From Urechis unicinctus (lineage: Eukaryota > Annelida > Polychaeta > Xenopneusta > Urechidae), in the NCBI GenBank assembly GCA_034190875.2, contig CM067356.1:21623758-21687757 (forward strand): a stretch of DNA of 64,000 bases, in the 5' to 3' direction. Under the pieces are notes generated by a model. The model was not told the DNA's origin. It saw nothing but the letters and a program-made list of their open reading frames with translations, and searched no databases. Position 1 is the first letter of the stretch; every line of letters starts with the position of its first letter. Of this stretch, positions 11,504-25,181 are shown in pieces. The position numbers and the translations under genes were made by a program.

Positions 11504-12150
11504 TAGCCGCGAACGACGGTAATATAAATATATACCGTCGTGAGTGAGGATATGTGGGTCGTGTGGCAATTTTTTTTATTTCGCGTCTCCGCGGCTTACC
11601 ACCAAGTTGTGTACTTACGTAAATATATATGTCGACATATGAGATGAATATCCGCTTCTCCGCACTATTTTGGTTATCCACTGGCTCGTGATTATTTAGC
11701 AATTGTCAAATGAACATTTAGAATCACAACTTTCATTCGCGGCAGCCCCAGTTTTGGAGATATGACGTCACATTACGCAGTTTCATTTTCACTCGCCATG
11801 TGGCTGCAGGTCCCGGAGGAGGGGGCACTTAAGTATATAGAGGTAGTGTACATGTGTCGGGGTAGGTTTTTTTCGGCCTCCCGACGGGTTTTGTTGACCT
11901 CATAATTGTAGGATGGGGTATGCTCTTGCCATTTCTACCTTGTATGACGGGTACAGGTTTTTGAGATCCCGGGGCACAACCCTACGTAGGACAAGGCCAA
12001 GTGCCCCCTCCAGACTACGGGAATCAATAAGTGTTATCTTTTTTTAAATGTACATTTGTGTAATTATCGTGTATAATTGGATCTCATGTATCGTTCACGC
12101 GCATTCGGTTACGATCTTTGCACGACGTTAATAAACGTCGTGCACGGCTA
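11504..12150. mobile_element. TIR transposon with 9-bp target duplication
   Basis: Unit C reads CGACGCAGT once, whereas unit B has CGACGCAGT at 11495-11503 and again at 12151-12159. The 647 bp between begin TAGCCGCGAACGACG and end CGTCGTGCACGGCTA, inverted repeats of 15 bp with two mismatches. Next to the left end is a perfect AT palindrome (GGTAATATAAATATATACC). No transposase frame is present, so the copy is non-autonomous. A 9-bp duplication would fit Mutator-like elements, and less well Merlin or hAT; I cannot choose. A CGTCGTACAAG element is nested inside. Confidence 0.8.
11817..12006 (-). mobile_element. CGTCGTACAAG repeat element nested in the TIR element
   Basis: It begins GGGGGCACTTAAGTATATAG and ends GGCCAAGTGCCCCC, with degenerate internal CGTCGTACAAG units in inverted orientation. 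It is shorter than other copies (about 190 bp) because internal units are missing. Its position inside 11504-12150 gives an order of events: TIR element first, this repeat second. Confidence 0.7.
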
Positions 12151-12319
12151 CGACGCAGTACGCTGGCCGCTCATCTAGAATCAAAATATATACTGTGCTG
12201 TTTAATAACGCTATTCGTGACGCATGGGGTTTAATCACTTCCATAATACTTCAACGACGGTGAATGGAGTTACTACCAGCTTCGCCTCCTCGCAAAAACA
12301 AGGTCCCAGTCCCGTGGTG

Positions 12320-12530
12320 GGTGGGGGGGGGGGGGGGCACTTAAGTGTATAGAGGTAGTATATATTTTTCAGCTTCAATCTGTACTACGGCTTATACATT
12401 CGCATAATACTTTGTACGACGCGGTATGCTTATGGCCATTTTGACCTTGTACGACGGGTACGGGTTTTCGAGGTCCCGCGGCACACCCGTATCCAGAATA
12501 AGGCCAAGTGCCCCCCCCCCCCCCCCGGTG
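12320..12530 (-). mobile_element. CGTCGTACAAG repeat element, short form, inverted
   Basis: An uninterrupted G run of about 15, CACTTAAGTGTATAGAGG, inverted CGTCGTACAAG-type units and AAGGCCAAGTGC followed by a C run mark both ends. The terminal homopolymers are longer here than in the copies at 768 and 11817, as expected if G/C tracts at the ends slip in length. Confidence 0.75.
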
Positions 12531-12846
12531 TCCCAGTCCATGTCGATGTTATACCTTCTCTAAAAAGATACACGAAATGTTCTAGGTTTGTAAGAATTAT
12601 GATAGAGGGTAGTCTACATTGTGCACGGTCGATTGCAGAAGTATCGCTTTTCCCACGATCTAATAAACTTTGAGTGTGCACTGTTGGCTCGGGAATAAAG
12701 CTCACAAATTGCAATTGGATGAAATATCATATCGACGGGAAGTCTTTGACTAAGTTCTTATTTCGCGTGTATGTTTGTGCCAGCGCAGGATGTATCATTA
12801 ATTTCCAATTAAATTTCTTTTGAACAATGGTCTGATATTCCACCCT

Positions 12847-12974
<128 letters not shown>

Positions 12975-13339
12975 ATTATCCTCCCATCCCCCTCCAGAGG
13001 CGACAGAGGCGACAATGAACTGGTAAGCTAAGCGTATGTGTGAGCTCCAACGAGTGTCCCCTCATTTTTTATAGGCGACCACCACGATCCTGCAAGTGCC
13101 CCCTAAGATCCCACCCCACCGCAATTCACACCACGAACGCATACAAACTCATTGAGATAACCATAGTGCTCCAGTTAACCAGGACTTACTGGCCCTATAT
13201 CAAGCACAGCAGTACATGCAAGACACAGATTACTGGACACTTCTTTCAAATATATTACGAGGACAAGAGAAGACGAACAACTATCTCCGATCATGCGTGA
13301 CTGACGCGACACAAGAATGCTAAATACGAGACCTTAGTT

Positions 13340-16300
13340 GATACACAGACACGGCTGAGTGAAACGGATAACCTTTGCTTACCCTTCTGAAGGTCACTAC
13401 AGTACAGTTGGAGCAAGTTCGGGGCAGAGTTTCGTCATAGGCATGTGTGGCTGAATGATATATAAAGAAGCTACCTTCGCAAACAAACAGAACACTGTTG
13501 GTGTGCCGTTCAACCCTAAACTTACCTTGCCAGAACATTGTAAGCCTAGTGGATTAATGTGTCTTGTGGGACGCTTATTATAGAAGACAGCTCGCTCATA
13601 AACGTGAGTCAATCTTCTCTTTAACATTACACCAAAAAGCGTATAGCTACTGTAAGAGGGCTCACTCATCGCGGAATTCGTGAACACACCACCTGCGCAG
13701 CACGTTGTTTGTCATAACGTATATCTTGAAATTGAGAGGCGCCCTCACCTCAGGCGAAGAAACTCTTTTACATCTTTCGATGCCGTCGCTATAGATGGTG
13801 ATATCCATATCAATAATCATTAGGGGCGAGGTAACTGCCTACCATTCCCCCACCCCCCTTCCAGCTGTTTGTTGGTTCTCCGTTGGGCGTGCTGGAAATG
13901 CTCACCGCATTATCCAATCAGAGTGAACCCTCATAGCATAGCAATAAGCTCTTTGATTACACCACTGTCTACTGCTTAAACATAACACAGCAAGAAGATA
14001 ACGCAGCTGTTGTCATAACAGAGTGGAGAATCGTTTAATTCAGCGTTACAATCACTCAATATTTATAGAAATGAGCAGCCTGAATGCCATTGTTCACCAC
14101 CTGTGATTATGACATGCAGGTGATTATCGGCATAATGTTCGTCATCTCGTTGTCATTCGTGTCCGGCTGTGTTGCCCTCGTCATCATCATCGCTGTATCC
14201 CTCTACATGTGAGGCTGATGTTTAATATCTTATATCTTATGCGCTACTAGTAACCATTCATGTTTATAATGTTCGTGGTTACAATACATTGGTACCTTCC
14301 TAATTGGTGTACAAGCTGTGTTGTGAGATACTGGGGTTATTTTTAATCTTACTTGGATCAACTTGTGCTCGCTTTGTATATTGTGTATGTAAACTCCATA
14401 TAGCTATGGGACATGGAATCTAGGAGCATTGAAAGCTATTGGCGTGGACGGACCGAAACCAAAGCCTTTTATCGGGAATCTGATTGATATGTACTCGACT
14501 GAGGAGGTGAGCTTCTTACTGGGGTGTAAACCATATGATTGTTCACACGAACGACGTTCTTAAGACATCCATTTTTATTCCTGCTTCTTCATGTTGGTGT
14601 TGTTGTTTTTTTGGCCGAAGCATGTTGGGGCCTATGACTTGAAACAGAAAATGAAATATGGGCGATTCGTGGGGTGAGTAAAGCGCTAAATTCCAGAGGA
14701 TGACAGGTGTTGACCAGTTGTGATTAGTTACCATCACTCAATCGACAGTCCATTCGCCCCGTCCTAGCTTGTTTCATGTTGTGAATATTGTTGTGTCTCG
14801 GCATAAATAGCGCATGAACAGTGTAGTGTCATGATAATGTAGTGTGAACCCTGGCAGATTGCTGGTGGAAAGCAACGCCCAATATTTTCCTTTGATCTCT
14901 ATAATCTAGTTTGCAAACTTAGCTTTAAACAAGCGAACGACTGGAAATTGTCCAACTGAGTGAAAGAATCGTGATATTTATTGAAAAAAAAAGTTTTACT
15001 AACTGCGAATACTACACTAGTAAATTAACGACAAATTCCAACAGATTCAACACCAGCGACAAGTTAACGACGCCTTCTAGATTTGGGCGCCACAACCGAA
15101 CACTAAACAAATACGAACAAACAGGGCAAATGCAAATATTACGAGTAACGACACCCACAAATTAAGTGCCACGAATGGTGTTTACCACAAGCAATATTTT
15201 CCCGATAATCGGAATAAAACTAAAGCCTAAATCGTCGGACTTTCTCGGACCAGTTGGTGAGGTTTGTCCAACTTACTTGGAGACCAACTTTCTCGGAACT
15301 ACTCAGACGGGCTCATGCACCAGGTTAAATACAGTTCAAGTGGGTCACGTGACCACACATGAACAAACCACAAATATAAAAATGTTATTACAATCAAACT
15401 GTACAATAAGTTTACAAAACACATTAAATAGTGAAATACATAAAGAAAACCACCAATGAACATTTGCCATTAAAAATACTTAAAACATCCAAATGCAATA
15501 CAGCCGCAAAATGGCAACCCGAATAAGACAAAACCCCTTGTGGGTCACAATAATAATTGTTACGAAATAATTTATGCCATGACACAACACCTTACTACAC
15601 GAAATGATGTATGACATGGCACAACACCCTCGTGCACGAAATGTTTTATGCCATATGATACAACACAATCACACCTATGACACAGTGGTTTTTGACGGCT
15701 AGTGTTGTCAGAAGGCAACAAGAGAAGGGGCCGTCGTTCGTCCAGTATTCCTAACACCTTTGTCACCCGTATGTGTAGGATGGTAGAGGGACGACTGCCC
15801 GCTGTCGTCGTGCATGATCCTGACGTCATCAAGGAGATCCTCGTCAAAGAGTTCAACAATTTCTACTCTCGAAGGGTACGAATTATTTCGTCATGTTCAT
15901 ATTGGTTTACTCGTCGTTTGAGTCTTTTGGCCTGCCTCAATGGCCTGTATATTTAGGTTGTTTATGCTATAGGGCATGGGTCGTTTAGGGCGGGTGAGGA
16001 AATAAGATAACTAGTCACAGGTCACCTGTATGTCACCCACATCTGGGAAGAACCCACTTTTACTACCCCACACTCTCCCCCAACTCAAACCATATTACCA
16101 AGTCACCTCTTGAGACCCTTAAAATAGGCCTGACATTTCCAATATGTTCAGTTGAGATGTCAATACAACCTTGGACGGTTTAATACAAATATGCTGTTTC
16201 AAGTATTTAGCAGCATGATAATGGTGAGAGAAAAAGTGGTTTCTTGGGTTGGAGTGAGGGGTGACGTTGAATTATTGGCACGGTAAGATCCTAGTGTGTC

Positions 16301-19300
16301 GTTCCTCACCTCTAAACTCCCTCCTCTGGAGATTTTCAATTAAGGGTAATTCTTTTCCGATATGTATGATTAAGATGCCAATACAACCCACTAAAATGCT
16401 TGCCTCTCGTTCCTCACCTTAAAACCCAAGAGAGCCATTTCTATATCACTGCGTTTTTTGGAGGTGTAATCATTTGTCATCACTGATCTCATATTGCTCC
16501 TAAAGAAACTCGTTTTAAGAAGTTGGATGAAAAATTCCCTGGCTGAATTGACGGACTTTCACGATTGGAAGCGAGTTCGCACCATTGTCACTCCTTTCTT
16601 CTCGTCTGGTAAGCTGAAGCAGGTGAGTGACAGACACAGAGTCCTGTGGATTCATCTATGGTTTGATTCATTGTGTTCATGAGTGTTTCAGCACTACCAT
16701 TTGATAATGTGCTTGTCATATTGTGCTCTTTGTGCCCAAAGTATCTGTGATGATTTTTACAGCAAACAGATGCCATCAACAGATGCTCTGATACCTTGCT
16801 GTCTAACATGAAAAAAGCTAGCGAGAGCACTCAACAATTTGAAGCTCGTCAGTGAGTTACACTCCTTACACTACTAAAAGAGATATAAGCCTTGTATTTG
16901 TGCTTCTTGAGTAAGGTTGACTTTTGTGCTGTACAGAATGATGGACGCGTTTACATTGGACGTCATCTGTGCCACGGCGTTTGGAATCGAAGTGGATTCT
17001 CAGAATAACCCTGACAATCCATTTATCACTATCCTCAGAGGACTACTCAATGTAGACTTCACATCTGTAAAAATAGTATCAACGGGTACCATTTCAACCA
17101 TGACCTCTCTATGACATTTCCATGACCTCTCTCCTCTTCCTTTTTTGATGCTACAATAGTGTACACTCAAGGCGTAGTGTTAACATATAACACCATCATT
17201 GGCAATGCGTCGCCTTCTGGGTTTCAGCTATTGTGCCACATCTGTACGAGTTTCTTGAATGGCTTGGGATTGGAGATCGATTGCACATGTTCCCTGCGGG
17301 AATGCTCGAGTTTTTCTCGGCGGCCACTGAAAAACTGATAAAAGAACGGCGAGAGTCCAAGAAGGTCTTCTTCGCATATATATTCTTATCATTTTTCCTT
17401 CAAGTGACCATCCTTAATGTTTGTTTGGATTTCATGGTTGAATTTATTGAGAATATTTGCTGGGCAATGCTGGTGAATGTTAATATGATACACATTACTG
17501 ACATCGTCATGCTCACAGAGTAGACCAGACTTTGTACAGGCGCTGCTTCACGCCCAAGAGGAGGCTCGTCAACCAGAGACCTCCAATCAGACTGAGAAGG
17601 ATGAACATCAGTCTAAAGGTAAACATCTATATCATGCCAAACAAGAACTCACAGCTATGTGTGTACCTGCTAATGAGAATATTTTTCATGATGAAAATAT
17701 TTCTGTCAGGGCTGTCGGATCTAGAGATTAAAGCCCAGTCGTTCGTATTTTCGCGGCCGGCTTTGACACGGTTGCCACGACTCTTGCCTTCCTTGCTTAC
17801 AATTTGGCTATAAACCAGGACGCTCAAGATAAAGTTGCTGCTGAAGTCCAAGCAGTAGTGGGAGGAAAGGTAGTTACACATTTATTCACAGTGTACCCAT
17901 TGTTTAAAACAGGCGCACCACTTGTATTGCATTCATTTCGCGCATTTGATGTTGTAGGACTATATAAGTCACGATGACGTAGCACGCTTTACTTATATGG
18001 ATATGTGCCTTGACGAATCACAGCGGCTCCACCCTGCCGTCTACCGGTAAGCGCAGTGCAGCCAAACCACCTGCCAATGAAATGAGCTAATTAACAAAGT
18101 GACACGTGCAATACCTGAGTTCTAGTTCTACAGTGTTTAGTTACGCCTCTTGTTGACAGGTTGGACCGTATTGCAGCTAAGGATATGGTCATTAAAGGGC
18201 AGCGATTCCCAAAAGGCTTTTCTGCCGTGATTCCCATCTGGTCCTTACACCACGACCCGGAGCTGTGGGAAGAGCCAAATGCCTATAAACCCGAGAGGTA
18301 AAACTGGCTTGAAACCATCGATCATGTAAGCTTATATGTGAATGTTGTGTATACCTTGCCACGGGCGGTTAACGCATATATCACGTATTATACGTACAAT
18401 CCACGCCGTCACCAACCTCACACTGACTGTGTCTTTTTTTCTAAATCAGGTTCTCTGCTGAAGCTAAAAAGGACCGGCATCCCTATATATTCCTACCATT
18501 TGGAATGGGTCCCAGAAGCTGCGTGGGGATGCGATTAGCAGAGAAAGAGATGAAGATCGCCATGGCCAAGATTATCTCGAAATACAAGTTAATTCCGAAT
18601 GATAAAACCGAGGTGGTCAATGTGTTTACTACTTCCGAAATAGCAATGTTTGGATCACTCAACTATAATACATGGTGTTATATTTAAATATGTATTTGTA
18701 ATGATATCGCTTCAGATTCCTCTTACTTTCAAGGCAAGTGTATTCGCTACCACAACCAAAGGCGTTCATCTGAGCGTGGTCCCGCGCTGACGTCACGATC
18801 CCACTCTGATGACACCAACCTGACGGTTTTTGGACATTCAGAAATACGCGGTTTTCCATTGGGAATATACCTTTTGGCACATTGACAGCATATTTTTTTT
18901 CTCATAGAGTATGCTGCCATTAGTTTCAACAGGTCATACATAAAAAAAAGACATGTATGTTGATACTTTTGTACAACTTAATTGATAATCCCATTTCCAT
19001 CAAGATTTTACATTTTAACTATTCAATCATGGCTTTTCAAACAGCCTTTCCAAATATGATCAGTTTTTCTTGTCATCACATTGACAAAGATTGAGTGTCG
19101 TATGTTTAGTCTGGATAAGACATCATTTGATTCCTATGATAACGGCTAATTGGGTCAGATATCCTAACGGACAAGACACGTCAATATGAATTGTGAAACA
19201 GAGAATTTTACAATTAAATGCGCAGTATTCAGACTGTATGGGGTCATTCCATCGATCAGGGTCCAATGAGGACGTGTAAGTTGAGGCTCCTGATGGTGCC

Positions 19301-19375
19301 ATGAGGTTTAACCTCTTAATTTGATGATTGTAAATTGTGTATTTCCCTACTACATTATCTGTATGGGCGCCGTCA
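13340..19375 (+). repeat. Tandem segmental duplication, unit B
   Basis: This is the counterpart of 1640-7458. It contains the second P450 copy, its upstream region and 3' flank. It has an extra stretch at about 13662-13877 that is absent from unit A, fewer intron-3 minisatellite units, and no BEL/Pao insertion. The upstream piece shared with 13005-13110 and 665-770 ends in a CGTCGTACAAG-type terminus (CTGCAAGTGCCCCCT). Confidence 0.9.
14114..18687 (+). pseudogene. Cytochrome P450, CYP3-clan-like, copy B, frameshifted
   Basis: The copy has the same 13 exons as copy A: 14114-14208, 14404-14506, 14621-14673, 15779-15875, 16506-16622, 16763-16851, 16937-17085, 17228-17364, 17519-17618, 17710-17869, 17958-18046, 18160-18297 and 18450-18687. 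Exon 10 is 160 nt instead of 161. One base is missing in a short T run (about 17747-17752), so the AGFDT I-helix motif is read out of frame and the downstream ExxR and haem cysteine are lost unless the assembly is wrong there. All other exons stay open, with few changes (for example Val to Leu at the start of exon 12), so inactivation is recent or is a sequencing error at a homopolymer. Upstream and splice signals are intact. Confidence 0.8.
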
Positions 19376-20090
19376 TGGAAAGCGCATGGCATTAAGCACA
19401 ATAATGGCTACCATCATGGAAAGCGCATGGCATTAAGCACAACAATGGCTGCCATCATGGAAAGCGCATGGCATTAAGCACAACAATGGCTACCATCATG
19501 GAAAGCGCATGGCATTAAGCACAACAATGGCTACCATCATGGAAAGCGCATGGCATTAAGCACAACAATGGCTACCATCATGGAAAGTGCATACCATTAA
19601 GCACAACAAAGGCTACCATCATGGAAAGCGCATACCATTAAGCACAACAAAGGCTACCATCATGGAAAGCGCATGGCATTAAGCACAACAATGGCTACCA
19701 TCATGGAAAGCGCATGGCATTAAGCACAACAATGGCTACCATCATGGAAAGCGCATGGCATTAAGCACAACAATGGCTACCATCATGGAAAGCGCATGGC
19801 ATTAAGCACAACAATGGCTACCATCATGGAAAGTGCATACCATTAAGCACAACAAAGGCTACCATCATGGAAAGCGCATACCATTAAGCACAACAAAGGC
19901 TACCATCATGGAAAGCGCATGGCATTAAGCACAACAATGGCTACCATCATGGAAAGCGCATGGCATTAAGCACAACAATGGCTACCATCATGGAAAGCGC
20001 ATGGCATTAAGCACAACAATGGCTACCATCATGGAAAGCGCATGGCATTAAGCACAACAATGGCTACCATCATGGAAAGCGCATAGCATA
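19376..20090. repeat. 41-bp minisatellite with six-unit higher-order pattern
   Basis: About 17 units of 41 bp (CATGGAAAGCGCATGGCATT, then AAGCACAACAATGGCTACCAT). Two variant units in succession (GTGCATACC then GCGCATACC, both with ACAAAGG) appear at about 19587 and again 246 bp later at 19833. That spacing is exactly six units, so the array grew by copying six-unit blocks. It sits at the junction between unit B and unit C. Confidence 0.95.
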
Positions 20091-21260
20091 AGGAAACAGA
20101 CAGTTGCCATCTAGAAGTTGCATATTCCACTCGTTCCCTACCCACCGACCGTGGGAAAAGCTTGCATAGGCTTTCCTCGCTATTCTCCTCGCTATAAATT
20201 TGATGCACAATGAAGTAATCGTAAGGATCACTTGCGTAACGCTAATCAGGCCCGTTATGACAGACAAGTTCATGAAAATTACGAAGATGCGTCATAATGA
20301 TGTTTACCAGTTCAAAGGTTTGTCCAGAGGTTAACTTGTGGGTCTTGTTTAATCGATACTGCTCCGCAGGGTCTTAGCTAAAGACCCGTCCACCTGTCTA
20401 TTGGACGGATGAGTCGTCGATTTGGACGGGCTGGAATTTCCTCATAAATCCCGTACACCCGTTTACCCGTCCACGCCTCCCAGGCCGGATACAAGGAATT
20501 TGCCAAGCCAGTATAAACAGCTCATTTATAGATAAACAGCGACGCAGTACGCTGGTCGCTCATCTACCATCAAAATAAATGCTGTTCTGTTTGATAACGC
20601 TTTTCATGACGCATGGGGTTTAATCACCTTCATAATACTTTAACGATGGTGAATGGACGTGCAGTAGCCAGGTCAGTGAGGGTTGGGGCCTTCGGGCATT
20701 ACCTGGACAGGATGGCAATGTGGCTCTGGAATATGGGGTATGTATGAGGAAAGGGGGGGAGTGACAGGTGAAATATAGGTCACTCGTGGATCTGGGATGC
20801 TGGGGTTTATAATTAATATCAGCTCCAGGGGGTGACTCCATCAACTGATGACTGGGAGGGTACGTTATGTTGATGGGTAGGTTTGTTGTCAATTTGGCAC
20901 TCAACATACCTTCTCTAAAATGATACACGATATGTTCGAGGTTTGTAAGAATAATCAAAACTAGAAGGGTGGCATACGTTGTGTACGGTCGATTGGAGCA
21001 TCATTCTGAACATCTGCCTCGCGGTATCGCTTTTCCCACGATCTAATAAACTTTTGGTCTGCACTGTTGGCTCGGGAATGAAGCTCACAAATTGCAGTTG
21101 GGTGAAATATCATATCGACGCCAAGTCTTTGACTAAGTTCTTATTTCGCGCGTATGTTTGTGCCAGCGCAGGATGTATCATTAATTTCCAATTAAATTTC
21201 TTTTGAATAATGGTCTGATATTCCATATTACGCACGCACGCACGCACAACAACACACACA
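20091..21260. repeat. Partial segmental unit C
   Basis: The segment begins with the same flank sequence as 340 and 11101, continues with the region matching 11370-11503 and 12160-12260, then matches about 12540-12850 (TTCTCTAAAATGATACACG, TAATAAACTTTTGGTCTGC). It ends in a short CGCA/ACAC tract. No P450 exons follow, so unit C is truncated or the array broke here. It preserves the empty site of the TIR element. Confidence 0.8.
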
Positions 21261-21775
21261 TCCTCCTCTCGGACCTCCACCCAGCTTTCCGGTGAAGGCC
21301 AACAAACTACGTTATAATAATCAGCTGGTCATAACGTAATGGACGGGGTTTGGGTGGCGATGGAGGGGCAGTTTTCAAATCCTGGGTAAGACCCTGCTAC
21401 TCTAGTTGGTTAAGGTCCCCTAGCCCTTGGCTGCGGGCCCTGTTTACATGTTTTTGATATTCCATACTCGCCCCAAGGTCTATTCTAACAAGATCTCTTG
21501 AACTGGACTAGCATCCCAGATCCCGTGTCTCTCGGGTACTTTTGAGTCATTGTCTCTCGTTGGTCAGTGTCACATTTTCTGATGATTCGGCGCCATATTT
21601 GTTTTTGTACGTTCCGTTTTACACCTCTTTTCACCAGTACTGAAGTATATTCTAATGCTTAACATGGAAATGACTCCAATGGAAGCCAGCCGCTGCCTCG
21701 GCTGCCGGTTTAGGTATAATTATCTGGGTAGTAGTCTGCTGGGTTCAACGACATATTAGACTTCGAAAGTGTATA
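21261..21775. other. Unassigned spacer
   Basis: About 500 bases of mixed sequence with no long open frame, repeat or recognisable motif. Nothing can be assigned. Confidence 0.5.
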
Positions 21776-22735
<960 letters not shown>

Positions 22736-22963
22736 TGTTCTTAACTAACCGCGGCTTTAACAACAGCCAAGCACTCTCAATTTGGACAAACAACGGCACG
22801 GTGCGAACATGACACAGGGGCCAACAGCAACGTCAGTGGAGAGGGTGACGAGGTCTATACTACTACTTGCGCGCTATAGCATGCGCTGTAGCGTGTGTTT
22901 AACTCTGCTATAGCATGTGCTTGACAATAGCTGTCAATTGGACAAACAAATTTAGTAAGTAAA

Positions 22964-23239
22964 CATGGATGAAACAAATCAGACAGAGGCAACTCCGGCA
23001 GATGTAACGTCAGTGACCAGTGAATGACCTATAAAATAGCTCGAAAAACCAATCAGAATAAGCTTCTAAAAGAGCTCCATGAGGCTAAGGCCTCGCTTAC
23101 ACACGCTAGAGATGAGGCTGTTAATCCAACATCAACGCGCAAGCTTCCGGAAAGGAGGTCTTGGACAACATGGGCGCCCTTGGTTGTCGGCCGTGTTGGG
23201 TTATTTGGACTAGCATGGCATTGGTACAGGCAGAGTTAG
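22964..23239 (+). pseudogene. Small Polinton-associated membrane-anchored protein
   Basis: A short frame starts at the ATG near 22964 (MDETNQTEATPADVTSV) and stops at 23026. Overlapping this, the frame at 23024 encodes a charged helical region (LLKELHEAKASLTHARDEA) followed by a hydrophobic C-terminal segment ending in WHWYRQS, likely a single membrane span. The two pieces probably were one gene upstream of the polymerase. The function is unknown. Confidence 0.45.
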
Positions 23240-23254
23240 GTCGCACACCCTAAA

Positions 23255-25181
23255 CAGGTTGTGTCAAAAAAGCCTCCTGAAAGTCAGGAGTCAATTTGCT
23301 ATGCAGGTTAGACTCATGAAGCACACCGATGATGGCGGCATTGAGTATGTTGACCCTGTATTACGCGAAAACAGCGATGCGCTGCACCAGAGCAATGCTA
23401 ATATTCAAGAGAGTCTGAGGAAGTGGACCAACAAAGGTTCCGACTGGGAGTTTGAGTCAGTTACTACCCTATGGATCAACATTGCTCGCTACCAGCCATT
23501 AAAAGGTGGCGATCATAAACATAAAAAAACATGGACCCCTACTGCCTTTTATGGTGTATTGATTCGGCTCTACATCCAGTTGCTAAACACCCTGAAAGAC
23601 TTCTGAATATAACATTCAGTGGCTGTTAACCCTGCTGGAAGGTAAAGGCCTAGGGTACCCAACACCAATATTGCATATTGAAAAGGTAGAAAAGCATTCT
23701 AACCTAGCCTTAAACTTCTTTGTATGGGATAAGGGAGCTGTTATTAAACACCACATTGGTAAACAACCTGACCCACGTATAAACCTCATGCTTATTGAGA
23801 ACAATGGTAAGTTTCATTATACACTAATCAAAGATCTGAACTGCTTACTCTGTGATCAGAGTTAACACAAAGAGTGCAAGTTCTTCTGTGAGCGATGTCT
23901 ACATGGCTATACCACCGAAAACCTGCTCTATAAGCACAAGCCTGAGTGCATGGGGGTAGGGCAGGCTGCTGTGCGAGTTGACATGCCGGAGGAAGAGAAG
24001 AACATATTATACTTCCAGAAGTGGCACACGCAGCTGGCATCGCCGTATGTTATCTACGCCGACTTTGAGACGCTCACGGTGAAGCTTTCAGGCCCTGTAC
24101 CTAATTCTACTAAGAGCAACACGCAAAAGACATTTCAAAACTGGCAGAAGTAGCTGGCAGCCCCTAATGTTGAACGTCCTAGTCCTAGTCTTGATCCTTC
24201 CAAGAGCAACACACAACACGCAGAAGACAGAAGAACATGAGCCATGGGGTTACGGCTATGTAGTTGTCCAGTGTGATGGTCAGAACGAACGCCATGTGGT
24301 GCATAGAGGAAATAATTCTGTTGAAAAATTCTTACAAGCAGTGCAACAAGAAGAACTTAAGATCAAAGCAGTTCTGTTCCCATGCGCATGACGCGAGAGG
24401 ATAGAAGGGCCCACAAGGCAACAACTATATTTCATGTGTGTAAAAAAACACTGGTCGGCGACTCCGTCCGCAACCACTGCCATATAACAGGTAAATAAAG
24501 GGGCAGCCCATAATGCATGCAACTTGAAGCTACGGTTGAATCCCAAGAGAATGGCCGTGCCTGTGGTATTCCACAACCTACGGGGCTATGACTCCCACCT
24601 CTTGATGCAGATTATGAGTAAGGTAGAAGGTAAAATCAACTGTATTGCCAATAATATGGAAATGTATATATCCCTATTAATCGGACAGCTACGCTTCATT
24701 GACAGTGCACAGTTCCTCCTGGTCTCACTTGACAAGCTGGTCTCTGCAAACAACCCAGACGCCTTTGCAGCAACAGCTAAGTATTAGCCAGACGAAACGA
24801 AACGGAAACGCCGGCTGTTACTGCGCAAAGGAGTGTATCCCTATGAGTTTATGGATGGCTGGAATAAGTTTCATGCCTCGCTGCCGCCAATCCAGGAGTT
24901 CTATAGCAAGCTTTCTAAGCAAGGCATAAAGGATGAAGATTATGAACATGCGAAAAGGGTATGGGACGTATTTGAGTGTAAAAATATGGGTGACTATAAT
25001 GACCTGTTCCTGCGCAAAGCCTGTCTGAAGCTTGATGGGCTTGATCCAGCTTATTACTACACAAGTCCTGGCCTGTCATGGGATGCGCTTCTTAAGAGTA
25101 CAGGTGGAGTTATTCACCGACTATGAGTAACTCATTCGTCGAGGCATGATGTAGTTAACGTCGTTCTCTCGGTTTCGTGAG
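23255..25181 (+). pseudogene. Polinton/Maverick DNA polymerase B fragment
   Basis: Pieces in several frames give, in order: an N-terminal region (KHTDDGGIEYVDPVL near 23319), a Cys/His-rich segment (CERCLHGY near 23890), the exonuclease motif YADFE (near 24055), a CHxC finger near 24435-24490, a FHNLRGYDSHLL block (near 24570) and an LRKGVYPYEFMDGW block (near 24830). The block that normally carries the next Asp-rich helix is missing, so DLFLRK runs straight into ACLKLDGLDP. Similarity ends about 25181, before the palm motifs. Stops at 24154, 24785 and 25126 and several frameshifts make it a dead, truncated copy of a protein-primed family B polymerase. This description covers the broken copy only. 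Confidence 0.85.
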
